The position numbers and the translations under genes were made by a program. The notes beneath the pieces were generated by a model, which was not told the DNA's origin, did no database searches, and worked only from the letters and a program-made list of their open reading frames with translations. Below are positions 1 through 9,034 of a DNA stretch of 64,000 bases, one piece after another. Positions within the stretch are counted from its first letter, which is position 1. Each line of letters starts with the position of its first letter. Origin of the DNA: CAZUGH01 sp964619785 (GTDB taxonomy: Bacteria > Bacillota > Clostridia > Lachnospirales > Lachnospiraceae); NCBI GenBank assembly GCA_964619785.1, contig CAZUGH010000001.1, positions 58,800 through 122,799 on the forward strand, written 5' to 3'.

Positions 1-1572
1 TTCTTGCATAGGTGCGACAGGTTCTTCTTCAGGTACACCTAATAAAGCCTCTCCATAGCCTCCAACATAAGGTTCGTCTTTCTTTAATGGCGAATCCTCT
101 GGTGGATCAATGCTTAATGTTGAATCTGCAAGAGTAGCACCATTTATCAATTCTTCAACCGTATCAGATGATATCGTCTTGAATTCAACATTTCCATGTA
201 AAGTAGAAGAAAGAGGCTTTAACATAATCGATTTTTCCTCTTCATCAGCAGAAAATGGATCATCAAATGGGTTGCGATTCACATATTCTTGCTCTGGTTC
301 CACTTTTCCTGTACTAATCTTAATTCCATAATCACTTGGGTTTTCAACTTTATCTTTTACTTCATCTTCGTCAATATTTAGTACAAATTCAACCTCGGTG
401 TCTACCTCATTATTACCCCATACAGCTGTTTCTGTTGCAATCAAGTTACTAAATCCATAACCAGCAAAAATAGGGGCAATACAATCAAGATAGATAAATG
501 GTTCTCCATTCCCACTATAAATAATATACATAAATAAGATGAGTAAATAAGAACCAATCATTGGTGTAATATAACTTCTATCTTTTTTTAACGTAAAGTA
601 TCCAGCCGCTGTGGCAAAGAATATAACCATAAATGGCCAGTGTCCACTTGTAAATGCTTGATACAACAAGACAATCAAAGTGTTATATTTTGCAAGCATA
701 TTACCACCTATATTGGCATCTGCTTTTCCTTCTGCTGTCTTAAACAATGAAACATCCACCCTCGATGTAAAGACATCAGAAAAATGCTTCAATATCGACG
801 TGTCAAGTAGGTCTGTTCCAGAAACTAAACCAACGAGTAAATTAACAATAAAAAATGCGCCTACAGTCATACCAAGAAAATAGAGTCCACAATTCTTACC
901 ACTCGCAAATGGGCTTTTTTTATCATCGGTATCCATGCCCGAACTAAAGAACAATGAAATAAAACAGAATACGAGCAAAAATACATTAAGCGGATTCAAT
1001 GCAATTCCAATTGCAAATATAACCGACATAATGATGTATGAAATCATCGTGTAAACCATATTTTCTTTCATATGTAATAAATTCTTCGTTGTTAATTGAA
1101 AGATAATATAGCATGCGAGAAATGATGAAATCTCAATATTGGTATCAAATGTTAATACATTGATATAGGATGTTGTTATAAAGAACCACCCAAATATAGT
1201 TGTTGCTATACCTCCTAGGCGCCCAGCCGATATTCTACCCGCAACAAACATCAACGCCAATGTAATAACAGTAGATAACGAGTTTTCATCACATTCTGCA
1301 AAGGTGACAATTGCAAACAGCGCAAATACACCGACTTCAATCAAGGATAGCACTTTACTATTGCCCTGAATAAAATCGATGTGGCCCCCTTCTTTTACAA
1401 AATAAGCACCCACCGTAAAAATTAAAACTAATACAACAAGAAGTCCGACAGTAGTTGTAGAGTTGTCCGCACTATTCATTGTCAAGTAGCCCAGATAAAC
1501 GCAAGCATATCCAGTTATAACCAGAAAAAATAAAGCAAAAATACTTGATAAAAGATTCCTTTGTAGTCTCAC
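1..1572 (-). CDS. Polytopic membrane protein with acidic C-terminal tail, partial at window edge
   Basis: I do not recognise the family. The frame stays open from a GTG at 1572 to base 1 (524 codons, no stop), so the C-terminus lies outside the window. The GTG is chosen because AGAGGGG sits nine bases upstream. Roughly the first 385 residues are mostly hydrophobic, with about ten likely membrane segments. The remainder is hydrophilic and rich in Glu, Asp and Pro, consistent with a cytoplasmic tail. The gene is divergent from the flippase gene at 1663, with 90 bases between them. A role in envelope polysaccharide export or glycosyl transfer is possible from the neighbour alone; no catalytic motif was seen. 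Confidence 0.7.
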   Translation of the reverse strand, partial: MRLQRNLLSSIFALFFLVITGYACVYLGYLTMNSADNSTTTVGLLVVLVLIFTVGAYFVKEGGHIDFIQGNSKVLSLIEVGVFALFAIVTFAECDENSLSTVITLALMFVAGRISAGRLGGIATTIFGWFFITTSYINVLTFDTNIEISSFLACYIIFQLTTKNLLHMKENMVYTMISYIIMSVIFAIGIALNPLNVFLLVFCFISLFFSSGMDTDDKKSPFASGKNCGLYFLGMTVGAFFIVNLLVGLVSGTDLLDTSILKHFSDVFTSRVDVSLFKTAEGKADANIGGNMLAKYNTLIVLLYQAFTSGHWPFMVIFFATAAGYFTLKKDRSYITPMIGSYLLILFMYIIYSGNGEPFIYLDCIAPIFAGYGFSNLIATETAVWGNNEVDTEVEFVLNIDEDEVKDKVENPSDYGIKISTGKVEPEQEYVNRNPFDDPFSADEEEKSIMLKPLSSTLHGNVEFKTISSDTVEELINGATLADSTLSIDPPEDSPLKKDEPYVGGYGEALLGVPEEEPVAPMQE

Positions 1573-1662
1573 GTCACATTACCCCTCTATACATAAATAT
1601 ATACATTAATAATACTACATTTTGAAGAATATAACAAGACTTCATTCATAAAAAGGAGCAGT

Positions 1663-3150
1663 ATGAAAAATAGTTTATTAAAAGGAACCCTAATCCTTAC
1701 GTTTGCAGGCTTTTTAACTCGTGTCCTCGGCTTCTTTTATCGTATATATCTTTCGAATGGCCTTGGACTACATATGTTAGGAATTTATCAGATGGTCTTT
1801 CCTGTTTATGCAATTTGTTTTACACTTTATGCATCTGGTATTCAAACAGGTATCTCTCAGATTTTATCATCCACCAATTCACACAAGCTGCCTAACAAAC
1901 TTCTAAAAAACAGTTTATTTCTTTCATTATTGCTAGCGATTATCTTATCTATTATTATTTATTTTAAGTCCGACTTTATCGCAAATGCATTACTAGGAGT
2001 TCCTGAGTGTGGCAAGCTACTTCGGATTTTGTCTATTGTTTTTCCTTTTTGTGGAGTAACATCAGTAATTAATGGAATATTTTATGGCTTAAGTCAATCT
2101 AAGACACCTGCAATCACGCAGATGATTGAGCAAATCATCCGAATATGCTTTGTGATATTCATCTCTTCCTATCCATTTTTTCAAATACCACTCACATGCG
2201 AATTGGCTGTTTGGGGGCTTATTATTGGCGAAATTTCATCCAATATATATAATTTAATTCAACTCAAAAAAGTCCCAAAATCCAAAGACACATCCGGATC
2301 CTACATCGGTCGAATTTGTAAACTCATGCTTCCATTAAGTGCTACACGTGTCATTATTGCATTATTAAACAGCTTTGAAGCTGTTATGATTCCAATCATG
2401 CTGGTAAAGTATGGTTTTACAAATAGTGAGGCATTAACAATCTTTGGTATTATTAGCGGAATTGTACTTCCATTTATTCTATTTCCGGGTGCTATCACGA
2501 ATTCGCTATCTGTTTTATTGCTTCCCGCCATATCAAGTGCTAACGGACGAAATAATTTGATGGAAATACGTTATAAAACACAGGAATCCATCAAATATAC
2601 TATTTTACTTGGAATTTTATTCACCGTCATTTTTTCATTATTCGGAGACGAACTAGGAATCGTCATTTTCCATTCTCAAGATGCAGGAAAATATCTAGCT
2701 GCGATGTCTGGAGTTTGTCCATTTATTTATGCCTCAACAACATTATCAAGCATCATAAATGGATTAGGCAAAACTTCAATCACATTTAAGAATACAGTAA
2801 TCGGGCTTCTTATACGTATACTTGCCTTACTCTTTCTCACTCCACACATCGGAATTATAGGATATCTAGTGGGGTACTTATTTAGCCAATTCATCATTAC
2901 AATTCTAGACGGACGTTTTCTATATCATGCATGTCAGTATCAATTATCCATTATAACCTGGTTTATTCGTCCTGCGCTATTTTTATATATTCTTGGCTTT
3001 ATATGCAAAAAAGCAATTCACTATATTCCACATGTTAGTGTGAAATATGATGAATTGCTTGCAATATCATTAATTCCTGCTATATGTATAATCTATTATC
3101 TATATCTTAGAAAATATAGAATCATTCCAAGAGAATTAAAGCTCAAGTAA
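1663..3150 (+). CDS. MOP-superfamily lipid/polysaccharide flippase (SpoVB/Wzx-like)
   Basis: A 495-residue integral membrane protein with 12-14 predicted hydrophobic segments. The N-terminal KGTLILTFAGFLTRVLGFFY is the typical opening of SpoVB/YtgP-type members of the MATE/MOP exporter superfamily, which flip undecaprenyl-linked wall or polysaccharide precursors. The start has AAAAAGGAG six bases upstream. It is the only plus-strand gene in the first 24 kb and converges on the KOW-domain gene, with the two coding ends overlapping by 15 bases (3136-3150). The substrate cannot be read from the sequence; sporulation cortex, teichoic acid or capsule precursors are all possible. Confidence 0.85.
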   Translation: MKNSLLKGTLILTFAGFLTRVLGFFYRIYLSNGLGLHMLGIYQMVFPVYAICFTLYASGIQTGISQILSSTNSHKLPNKLLKNSLFLSLLLAIILSIIIYFKSDFIANALLGVPECGKLLRILSIVFPFCGVTSVINGIFYGLSQSKTPAITQMIEQIIRICFVIFISSYPFFQIPLTCELAVWGLIIGEISSNIYNLIQLKKVPKSKDTSGSYIGRICKLMLPLSATRVIIALLNSFEAVMIPIMLVKYGFTNSEALTIFGIISGIVLPFILFPGAITNSLSVLLLPAISSANGRNNLMEIRYKTQESIKYTILLGILFTVIFSLFGDELGIVIFHSQDAGKYLAAMSGVCPFIYASTTLSSIINGLGKTSITFKNTVIGLLIRILALLFLTPHIGIIGYLVGYLFSQFIITILDGRFLYHACQYQLSIITWFIRPALFLYILGFICKKAIHYIPHVSVKYDELLAISLIPAICIIYYLYLRKYRIIPRELKLK

Positions 3151-4149
3151 CAGTCTCTGTAGCATCGCTTTCTTCTCTGGCTCAGTAACACCAACCTGAT
3201 TCATCTCAGGAATAAGTATCTGTTCAACAAACAACAGTACAGAATGCTCCTTAAGATATTCATCAAACGCATATGCTGCTTGACATTCAGAGAATTCTTT
3301 TGGACTACAATTCTCTCTCTGATCCTTCAAGCGACAATTTCTACATGGCAATGGAATAAATTCCTGAGGCTTTAGAGCCTCCTGTCTAAATTTAGGTACA
3401 AATTCTTGATTATCCATAGGTTTCTGCTGCATCTCCTTTGGCTGGCTTTCTTCGTGTTTATAGTCTTCAGGCTGAATGGATTCTGCCATACGAGCAACTC
3501 TAGGCTGTTCCTGTGATGGTATCGGATCCGGTATCACACTAGGCTCTACTGCAGTAGCAGATGGAATTGGATCTGGTATAATCGGTGGAACTTCCTTCAC
3601 TGCTGGTTCAGGTATCTGTACTGGTTCTGGAACAGGCTGTGGAGCAGGTTCCTCAGTAGGTAATGGTTCAAAAAACTGAGGTGTAAACTCTTCTGGTTTA
3701 AATTCCTTCGGAGCCTCATCAAATTCTAAATTAGATTTATTATCAACAGAAGCTGCTGCGAAATCATCGACAAAAATATCTTCAAAATCCATCGTTTCTT
3801 CTTCATGCTTCTCTTGACGCTTATTCTTACGAGCGAACATTGGACGCTTCGGTTCAGACTTCGCTGGCTGTGACTTAGCAGCTTCCTTAGCTTGTGCAGC
3901 CATCGCATCCAAATCAGGAAAATCCTTTGGTGCTGTTTTCGAAACAGCATCAGCAGGGGCACGCTCAATCTCAATAATACTTGTGAAATAGCAATTATCC
4001 AACAGTGATGGATCCGCTCCGGCATCTAACTCTACCGTACATCTTCCAGAATTCTTAGAAACTCCACGGAGTTTACCAATCATTCCTTTATATTGGCCGC
4101 TAGTTATTCGAACTCGGTCCCCAGTTTTATAATCTTCCACATCAAACAC
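3136..4149 (-). CDS. KOW-domain protein with Pro/Glu-rich linker and C-terminal cysteine motif
   Basis: A 337-residue protein of unrecognised family in three parts. Residues about 1-60 read as a KOW/NusG-like fold (VRITSGQYKGMIGKLRGV), usually an RNA or ribosome contact module. Residues about 65-250 are low-complexity, rich in Pro, Glu, Lys and Gln, with a repeated PIIPDPIPS/VIPDPIPS element. The C-terminal 90 residues hold four cysteines (C-x2-C-x8-C-x7-C) that could bind zinc, followed by a helical tail. The start has AGAAAGGGG upstream. The gene stands alone between metA and the flippase. A role in transcription or translation is only an inference from the KOW fold. Confidence 0.75.
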   Translation of the reverse strand: MFDVEDYKTGDRVRITSGQYKGMIGKLRGVSKNSGRCTVELDAGADPSLLDNCYFTSIIEIERAPADAVSKTAPKDFPDLDAMAAQAKEAAKSQPAKSEPKRPMFARKNKRQEKHEEETMDFEDIFVDDFAAASVDNKSNLEFDEAPKEFKPEEFTPQFFEPLPTEEPAPQPVPEPVQIPEPAVKEVPPIIPDPIPSATAVEPSVIPDPIPSQEQPRVARMAESIQPEDYKHEESQPKEMQQKPMDNQEFVPKFRQEALKPQEFIPLPCRNCRLKDQRENCSPKEFSECQAAYAFDEYLKEHSVLLFVEQILIPEMNQVGVTEPEKKAMLQRLLLEL

Positions 4150-4244
4150 CCCTTTCTATCCCTAATTCATAAATCTTGTAATAATTATGCAAGTACATAT
4201 ATTATATACTATTATGCGAAAAAATTCTAGAGCTTTTTTCTAAT

Positions 4245-5150
4245 TTATAAAATATATGGTGTCAACTGGTATACATAGTAGTTCAACCAGTTTGTATATA
4301 AGGCATTTGAATGGGCTCTCCAGCTTAAAATTGGTGTTCTACTATCGTCGTTTTCCGGAAAATAATTCTTCGGAATTGTGATAGGAATCCCTTTTTCCTT
4401 ATCTCTTACGTACTCCTTTTGCAATGTCAGTCGATCATACTCTGGATGTCCAAAAACAAAAACATGCTTGCCTCCCGCACCTAACACAAGAAAAATACCT
4501 GCTTCTTTAGAATCCGCAAGTATCGTTAGCCCTTCACAACTCTCAACATCTTCACGCGATACACCTGTATATCTAGAATGGGGAGCAAGAAATACGTCAT
4601 CAAAACCACGAACTAATGGCGTCTTCCTATGATACACCTGATGTTCATATACGCCAAATAACTTGTCTGCTAAATCGCTCTTATTCACACCATAATGATA
4701 ATATATACCAGCTTGGGCGCCCCAACAGATGTGCAATGTGGAGGTAACATTTTTATCTGCCCAATCCATAATCTTCTTTAATTCATCCCAGTAAATCACA
4801 TCTTCGAAGTCCATTGTCTCTACTGGTGCTCCCGTGATAATAAGACCGTCTAGTTTCATATCCTTTATATCATTGTAGGTTTTATAAAACTCTTTCAAAT
4901 GGCTTAACGGCGTATTTTTACCAATATAACTTGCCGTTGTGATAAATGTTACTTCAAGTTGAAGAGGTGTATTCGATAAACTTCTTAACAATTGAACTTC
5001 TGTATCTTCTTTAAGAGGCATCAGATTCAGTATTCCTATTTTTAGTGGACGAATATCCTGATTGACTGCTCTCAATTCATCCATCATGAAGATATTCTCT
5101 TCTTCCATAATCTTCTTAGCAGGTAAATCATTAGCAACTTTAATTGGCAT
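4245..5150 (-). CDS. metA: Homoserine O-acetyltransferase (MetA/HTS family)
   Basis: 301 residues, the usual family length. It acylates the hydroxyl of L-homoserine in the first committed step of methionine synthesis. The catalytic cysteine lies in CWGAQAG (about residue 142), with the partner histidine in FVFGHPEYD (about 235). Although MetA is often named succinyltransferase, the specificity segment here reads GAPVE, whereas E. coli MetA has GAPLG; the glutamate is associated with acetyl-CoA use in Bacillus-type enzymes, so acetyl transfer is the better prediction. The start has AAAGGAGAGG upstream. No S-box or T-box leader is visible in the 52 bases before the gene. Confidence 0.93.
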   Translation of the reverse strand: MPIKVANDLPAKKIMEEENIFMMDELRAVNQDIRPLKIGILNLMPLKEDTEVQLLRSLSNTPLQLEVTFITTASYIGKNTPLSHLKEFYKTYNDIKDMKLDGLIITGAPVETMDFEDVIYWDELKKIMDWADKNVTSTLHICWGAQAGIYYHYGVNKSDLADKLFGVYEHQVYHRKTPLVRGFDDVFLAPHSRYTGVSREDVESCEGLTILADSKEAGIFLVLGAGGKHVFVFGHPEYDRLTLQKEYVRDKEKGIPITIPKNYFPENDDSRTPILSWRAHSNALYTNWLNYYVYQLTPYIL

Positions 5151-5202
5151 GCTGACACCTCTCCTTTCTATCGTCGTAGTATATTTATTGTCTACTATAT
5201 CA

Positions 5203-7155
5203 CTACTTACTTAATAATTCAAGCAATTCTACTTCTGTAATAATTGGTATACCTAATTCCTTAGCCTTGCGGTTTTTAGAAGACCCAGAGGCAATATCAT
5301 TATTAACCAAATAATCTGTCTTCTTCGTAACAGAGCCAGTCACTTTGCCTCCGCGTCTTTCAATCTCATCTTTACATTCATCTCGATTCGTAAAATGTTC
5401 CAATGAACCCGTAATCACAAACGTCAGCTCTGACACTGTCTGATCCGCTATATCCTGTTCTTTTGTTACATTTAATTCTTTCCATAGATTCTGAACTATT
5501 TTTAAATTCTTCTCATCTCGGAAGTAATGTACAACATTTTCTGCAAGAACTTCACCCACACCATCAATTTCACTCAACTGTTCCATCGTCAGCTCATTCA
5601 TTTTTGGCAAATCATACGAATACTGTTTACAGATTAGTTTCGCCATGGATAGCCCAATTCCTTTAATTCCTAAGCTATATAAAACTCTTGGTAACGTTGT
5701 CTCTCTTGATGCATCAATTGCCTGCAGCAAGTTTGTACAGGATTTTTCACCCATCCCTTCCATTCCTGATAGGACTTCAACATAATCTTTAAGATGGTAA
5801 AAATCTGCTGGTTCATGAAGCAGCCCTTTGCTTATAATCTTCTCGATAGTTGACTCCGATAACCCATCAATATTCATTGCATTACGTGAAACAAAATGGG
5901 TAAATGATTTCACTTTCTTCGCATAGCAATCTGGATTGATGCATACTAAGACTTCTGAACCATTTTCGTTTAGAACTTTTGTCTCGCCATGGCAAACAGG
6001 ACACTCACTTGGAATTATAAGGGTATCACTCTTGGTCTTATTTTCCTGTATCTGCGGGATAATCATATTTGCTTTATATACAGTAATCTCATCACCAAGG
6101 CCCAAACGTAATTCTTTGACTATGCTTACGTTGTGTATGCTTGCTCTGCTCACTGTTGTTCCTTCTAATTCGACTGGTTCAAATATCGCAACTGGATTAA
6201 TGAGCCCCGTTCGGGATGCACTCCATTCTACTTCCCTAAGATGAGTCGCAGCCATCTCGTCTTGCCATTTAAAAGCAATTGAGTGTCTAGGGAACTTCGC
6301 TGTTCTTCCTAAGGATTCTCCATATGCAATATCATCAAATGTTAAAACCAAGCCATCACTTGGCAAATTATTCGTTTCAAGTTCTTCTGCAAATTCTTGT
6401 ACCGCTTCTAGCATGGAATTACTTGTCACCTTACGATATGGAACAATCTGAAATCCCATAGATTGAATCCACTGAATCTGCTCCTCGCGTGTCACAAATG
6501 CCGTCTCATAATCTGTCTCAATCAGATTATATACAAGGTAATTCACATGTCGATTTGCTGTTACCTCATTATTAAGCTGGCGTACAGAACCACTACATAA
6601 ATTCCTCGGATTCTTATATTGTTCCGCAACCTCTTTTAGATTCTCATTCATTCTTTTAAAATCCGAATATTTGATTAATGCCTCACCTCGAAGCACTAGA
6701 CGTCCCTTAAATGGAATCTTGCCAGGAACATTATCGAAAACCTTTGCATTATTCGTAATCACTTCACCAATCTCACCATTTCCACGAGTTAACGCTTTCA
6801 CAAGCTCCCCATTTTCATATGTTATGATAACACTTAATCCGTCGAGCTTTAACGATAAAAGACCTTCCTTTTCATGAATAAATGCTTGCAAGGTTGATAC
6901 TTCTTTCGTCTTATCAAGTGAAAGCATCGGGCTTATATGTGCTTCCTTGGGAAGTTGACTCAATGTTTCATATCCAACAGAAACAGAAGGACTTCCAGCC
7001 AATACAATCCCTGTTTCCTCTTCTAAAGACAAGAGTTCATCATACAACTTGTCATACTCATAATTTGTCATGATCTCATCTTGACCCTGGTAATAAACCT
7101 TGGCTGCCTGATTTAAAGTCTTAATTAATTCTTCCATTCGATTCTTTTGATTCAT
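5203..7155 (-). CDS. ligA: NAD-dependent DNA ligase LigA
   Basis: A 650-residue NAD+-dependent DNA ligase for Okazaki fragment joining and repair. The adenylated lysine is in LKLDGLSV (about residue 104). An OB fold follows, then a four-cysteine zinc finger beginning CPVCHGE (about 389), helix-hairpin-helix repeats and a C-terminal BRCT domain (about 575-650). It is slightly shorter than the E. coli enzyme, as is usual in Lachnospiraceae. Its first 35 bases overlap the end of the upstream pseudouridine synthase gene. AAAGGA lies 13 bases before the chosen ATG; a second in-frame ATG at 7137 is a possible alternative start. Confidence 0.96.
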   Translation of the reverse strand: MNQKNRMEELIKTLNQAAKVYYQGQDEIMTNYEYDKLYDELLSLEEETGIVLAGSPSVSVGYETLSQLPKEAHISPMLSLDKTKEVSTLQAFIHEKEGLLSLKLDGLSVIITYENGELVKALTRGNGEIGEVITNNAKVFDNVPGKIPFKGRLVLRGEALIKYSDFKRMNENLKEVAEQYKNPRNLCSGSVRQLNNEVTANRHVNYLVYNLIETDYETAFVTREEQIQWIQSMGFQIVPYRKVTSNSMLEAVQEFAEELETNNLPSDGLVLTFDDIAYGESLGRTAKFPRHSIAFKWQDEMAATHLREVEWSASRTGLINPVAIFEPVELEGTTVSRASIHNVSIVKELRLGLGDEITVYKANMIIPQIQENKTKSDTLIIPSECPVCHGETKVLNENGSEVLVCINPDCYAKKVKSFTHFVSRNAMNIDGLSESTIEKIISKGLLHEPADFYHLKDYVEVLSGMEGMGEKSCTNLLQAIDASRETTLPRVLYSLGIKGIGLSMAKLICKQYSYDLPKMNELTMEQLSEIDGVGEVLAENVVHYFRDEKNLKIVQNLWKELNVTKEQDIADQTVSELTFVITGSLEHFTNRDECKDEIERRGGKVTGSVTKKTDYLVNNDIASGSSKNRKAKELGIPIITEVELLELLSK

Positions 7156-7873
7156 TATAAAACTTCATTCCTTTCGTCTGATTCATTAGCTCACGATACT
7201 CTTCCATTGTTACATTACGATATTTTCCAGTAGCTAAATCCCCTAACTGAATATTAATAATTCGTACTCTCTTCAGATAGTTTACCCTTAATCCGAAATA
7301 ATCACACATTCTTCTTATTTGACGATTCAAGCCTTGTGTAATCGTTATTGTAAATTCTTTATCATTAATTGTATGAATCTTACAAGGTTTTGTCATCGTA
7401 TCTAGGATAGGAACCCCTTGCTCCAATGCTTGTTTAATTGATGGGGTCAATGGTTTATTAATGCCTACTAAATATTCCTTTTCATGTCCATTTCTAGAAC
7501 GTAAAATGGAATCCATCAACTCACCATTATTTGTCAATAAAATCAAACCCTCCGAGTCCTTGTCTAAACGTCCAATTGGATAAATCCGTTCTGGATAATT
7601 AATATAATCAATGATATTATCTTTATCTTCCTTTGATGTTGTACACACAATTCCACGTGGTTTATTAAAGGCAATTAAAATATTCTTTCGCTTTGTTGTG
7701 ACAACCGTTTCTCCATCAACTTCAATTTTTTGAGAGGCTTTTACCTTCATTCCCATCTGGGCTGGTTCATCATCGACAAACACCTTACCTTGCTCAATTA
7801 AACGATCTGCCTGTCGTCTTGAACACACCCCATAATCACTAAGCAATTTATTTAATCGAATTTGTTCTTCCAT
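7121..7873 (-). CDS. rluF: RluF/RsuA-family 23S rRNA pseudouridine synthase
   Basis: A 250-residue enzyme that isomerises uridine in rRNA. An N-terminal S4 RNA-binding domain (about residues 5-60, RLNKLLSDYGVCSRRQADRL) precedes the catalytic domain. The catalytic aspartate is in GRLDKDSEGL (about 102). The C-terminal LNRQIRRMCDYFG is typical of the RluF branch (U2604 of 23S rRNA in E. coli), so RluF is preferred over RsuA or RluB, though the exact target base is inferred. The gene overlaps the start of ligA by 35 bases, suggesting co-transcription and coupled translation. Confidence 0.88.
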   Translation of the reverse strand: MEEQIRLNKLLSDYGVCSRRQADRLIEQGKVFVDDEPAQMGMKVKASQKIEVDGETVVTTKRKNILIAFNKPRGIVCTTSKEDKDNIIDYINYPERIYPIGRLDKDSEGLILLTNNGELMDSILRSRNGHEKEYLVGINKPLTPSIKQALEQGVPILDTMTKPCKIHTINDKEFTITITQGLNRQIRRMCDYFGLRVNYLKRVRIINIQLGDLATGKYRNVTMEEYRELMNQTKGMKFYNESKESNGRIN

Positions 7874-7905
7874 TCCGTTCTCCTTTTTGATTTATCTATA
7901 GATTG

Positions 7906-7940
7906 AAAATAGTACGCTTGATAAACAGGCGTACTATTTT
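7906..7940 (-). terminator. Rho-independent terminator after the Ala-Gln repeat gene
   Basis: A perfect 12-base stem (AAAATAGTACGC pairing with GCGTACTATTTT) with an 11-base loop lies 23 bases beyond the stop of the gene ending at 7963. A/T ends on both sides would let it work in either direction. It separates that gene from rluF. Confidence 0.75.
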
Positions 7941-7962
7941 GATTCTATATTTATTGTCAACT

Positions 7963-8844
7963 TTACTGTGCTGGTACAGGTGTTACTTGAGCCTGGGCCT
8001 GTGCTTGAGCATCTGCCTGAGCCTGAGCTTGTGCCTGTGCATCTGCCTGAGCCTGAGCTTGTGCTTGGGCATCCGCCTGGGCTTGCGCATCCGCCTGGGC
8101 TTGGGCTTGCGCTTGTGCATCTGCTTGAGCTTGGGCCTGTGCTTGGGCATCCGCCTGGGCTTGCGCATCCGCCTGGGCTTGCGCATCCGCCTGGGCTTGG
8201 GCTTGCGCTTGTGCATCTGCTTGAGCTTGGGCCTGTGCTGCCGCTGCATTTTGTTGTTCAATCTGTTCATAAAACTGCTTGAAATTTGCATCGGCTGTAA
8301 TTGCCTGATTCAACTTATTAGCAACATCTTCTTTTAACTTAATTACTTCCATATTTTTATCAGCTGCCTGGATAAACTCTTCCTCTTCTTCATCCAATGC
8401 GCTTAGATAAACACGATAACCACCGTCACTTGTTACCGTAACATAAAGTCCGCTAAGTGATGGAGCTAATGTGTCAATATTCTTAATCTTCATATCGTAT
8501 CTAACATAAACACGAAATGCATCTTCCTCTTCATTCGCAATCACATAACACGAAATGTTCTGGTAACTCTCTATGTACTCCTGTTGTGCAACGAGTTTAC
8601 TCTGTTCAATACGATTTGGATCACTAACTAAATCTGTCATAGCATCCATATCAACAACAAGCTTTGCATTAAAGTACTTCGTAATTAAATCATTAATTTC
8701 CTTATTTTCATCTTGTGTCACTTCAGCATCTTCGGGATCAACAACACCAGAACCACCTGTAGGGACCATCGATAAAATAATAAAACTCAAAAAAAGTGTT
8801 CCTAACGATACAAACATAACTAGTTTTTTATATTTTAGTTTCAT
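7963..8844 (-). CDS. Membrane-anchored protein with long Ala-Gln-Asp repeat tail
   Basis: 293 residues, family not recognised. Residues about 7-27 form one hydrophobic segment (signal anchor or uncleaved signal peptide). Residues about 45-195 are a folded, acidic, probably extracytoplasmic domain that loosely resembles NTF2-like folds. The last 90 residues are almost only Ala and Gln with periodic Asp (AQAQADAQ units), ending VTPVPAQ. Such tails are often extended or helical spacers through the wall; this is inference. The repeat is also visible at DNA level, with a 78-base unit duplicated, so length variation between strains is likely. A terminator follows the gene. Confidence 0.8.
   Translation of the reverse strand: MKLKYKKLVMFVSLGTLFLSFIILSMVPTGGSGVVDPEDAEVTQDENKEINDLITKYFNAKLVVDMDAMTDLVSDPNRIEQSKLVAQQEYIESYQNISCYVIANEEEDAFRVYVRYDMKIKNIDTLAPSLSGLYVTVTSDGGYRVYLSALDEEEEEFIQAADKNMEVIKLKEDVANKLNQAITADANFKQFYEQIEQQNAAAAQAQAQADAQAQAQAQADAQAQADAQAQADAQAQAQAQADAQAQAQAQADAQAQADAQAQAQAQADAQAQAQAQADAQAQAQAQVTPVPAQ
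7991..8246 (-). repeat. Imperfect GC-rich tandem repeat coding for (Ala-Gln/Asp)n
   Basis: Six-, 18- and 24-base units coding AQ, AQADAQ and similar blocks fill this stretch. A higher-order copy is clear: 8067-8144 (78 bases) is repeated almost exactly from 8145 with one extra 18-base unit inserted. The GC content is far above the neighbouring sequence, as expected from alternating GCN and CAR codons. It is in frame throughout. Confidence 0.85.
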
Positions 8845-8872
8845 AAACCAACCTTCTTAATATTATAATAAA

Positions 8873-8945
8873 CGCGCCTGGAGGGATTCGAACCCCCGAC
8901 CAATGGCTTCGGAAGCCACTACACTATCCACTGTGCCACAGACGC
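8873..8945 (-). tRNA. tRNA-Arg (anticodon CCG)
   Basis: A complete 73-base cloverleaf read on the minus strand. The acceptor stem pairs GCGTCTG with CAGGCGC (one G-U), discriminator G. D stem GCAC/GTGT, anticodon stem GTGGC/GCCAT with loop TTCCGAA giving anticodon CCG for codon CGG, and T loop TTCGAAT. The CCA end is not encoded. It stands alone between the repeat-protein gene and the DUF5688 gene. Confidence 0.96.
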
Positions 8946-9034
8946 AGATGTCATTAAGCATCAACGAAAATAACATGTTTTATTATAATCAACTTTAAGA
9001 AAAAAGTAAAGGACAAAATAAAGGAAAACAATCA

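Noticed and set aside
7991..8246. CRISPR-like array
   Set aside because: Repeats are contiguous coding units with no unique spacers and no cas genes nearby.
7903..8337. Plus-strand open frames rich in Leu/Cys or Pro/Leu opposite the Ala-Gln repeat
   Set aside because: They mirror the repeat codons of the minus-strand gene; no ribosome binding site, and composition is explained by the opposite strand.
8873..8945. Integrated element next to tRNA-Arg
   Set aside because: No integrase, no repeated tRNA 3' end and no change in gene character on either side.
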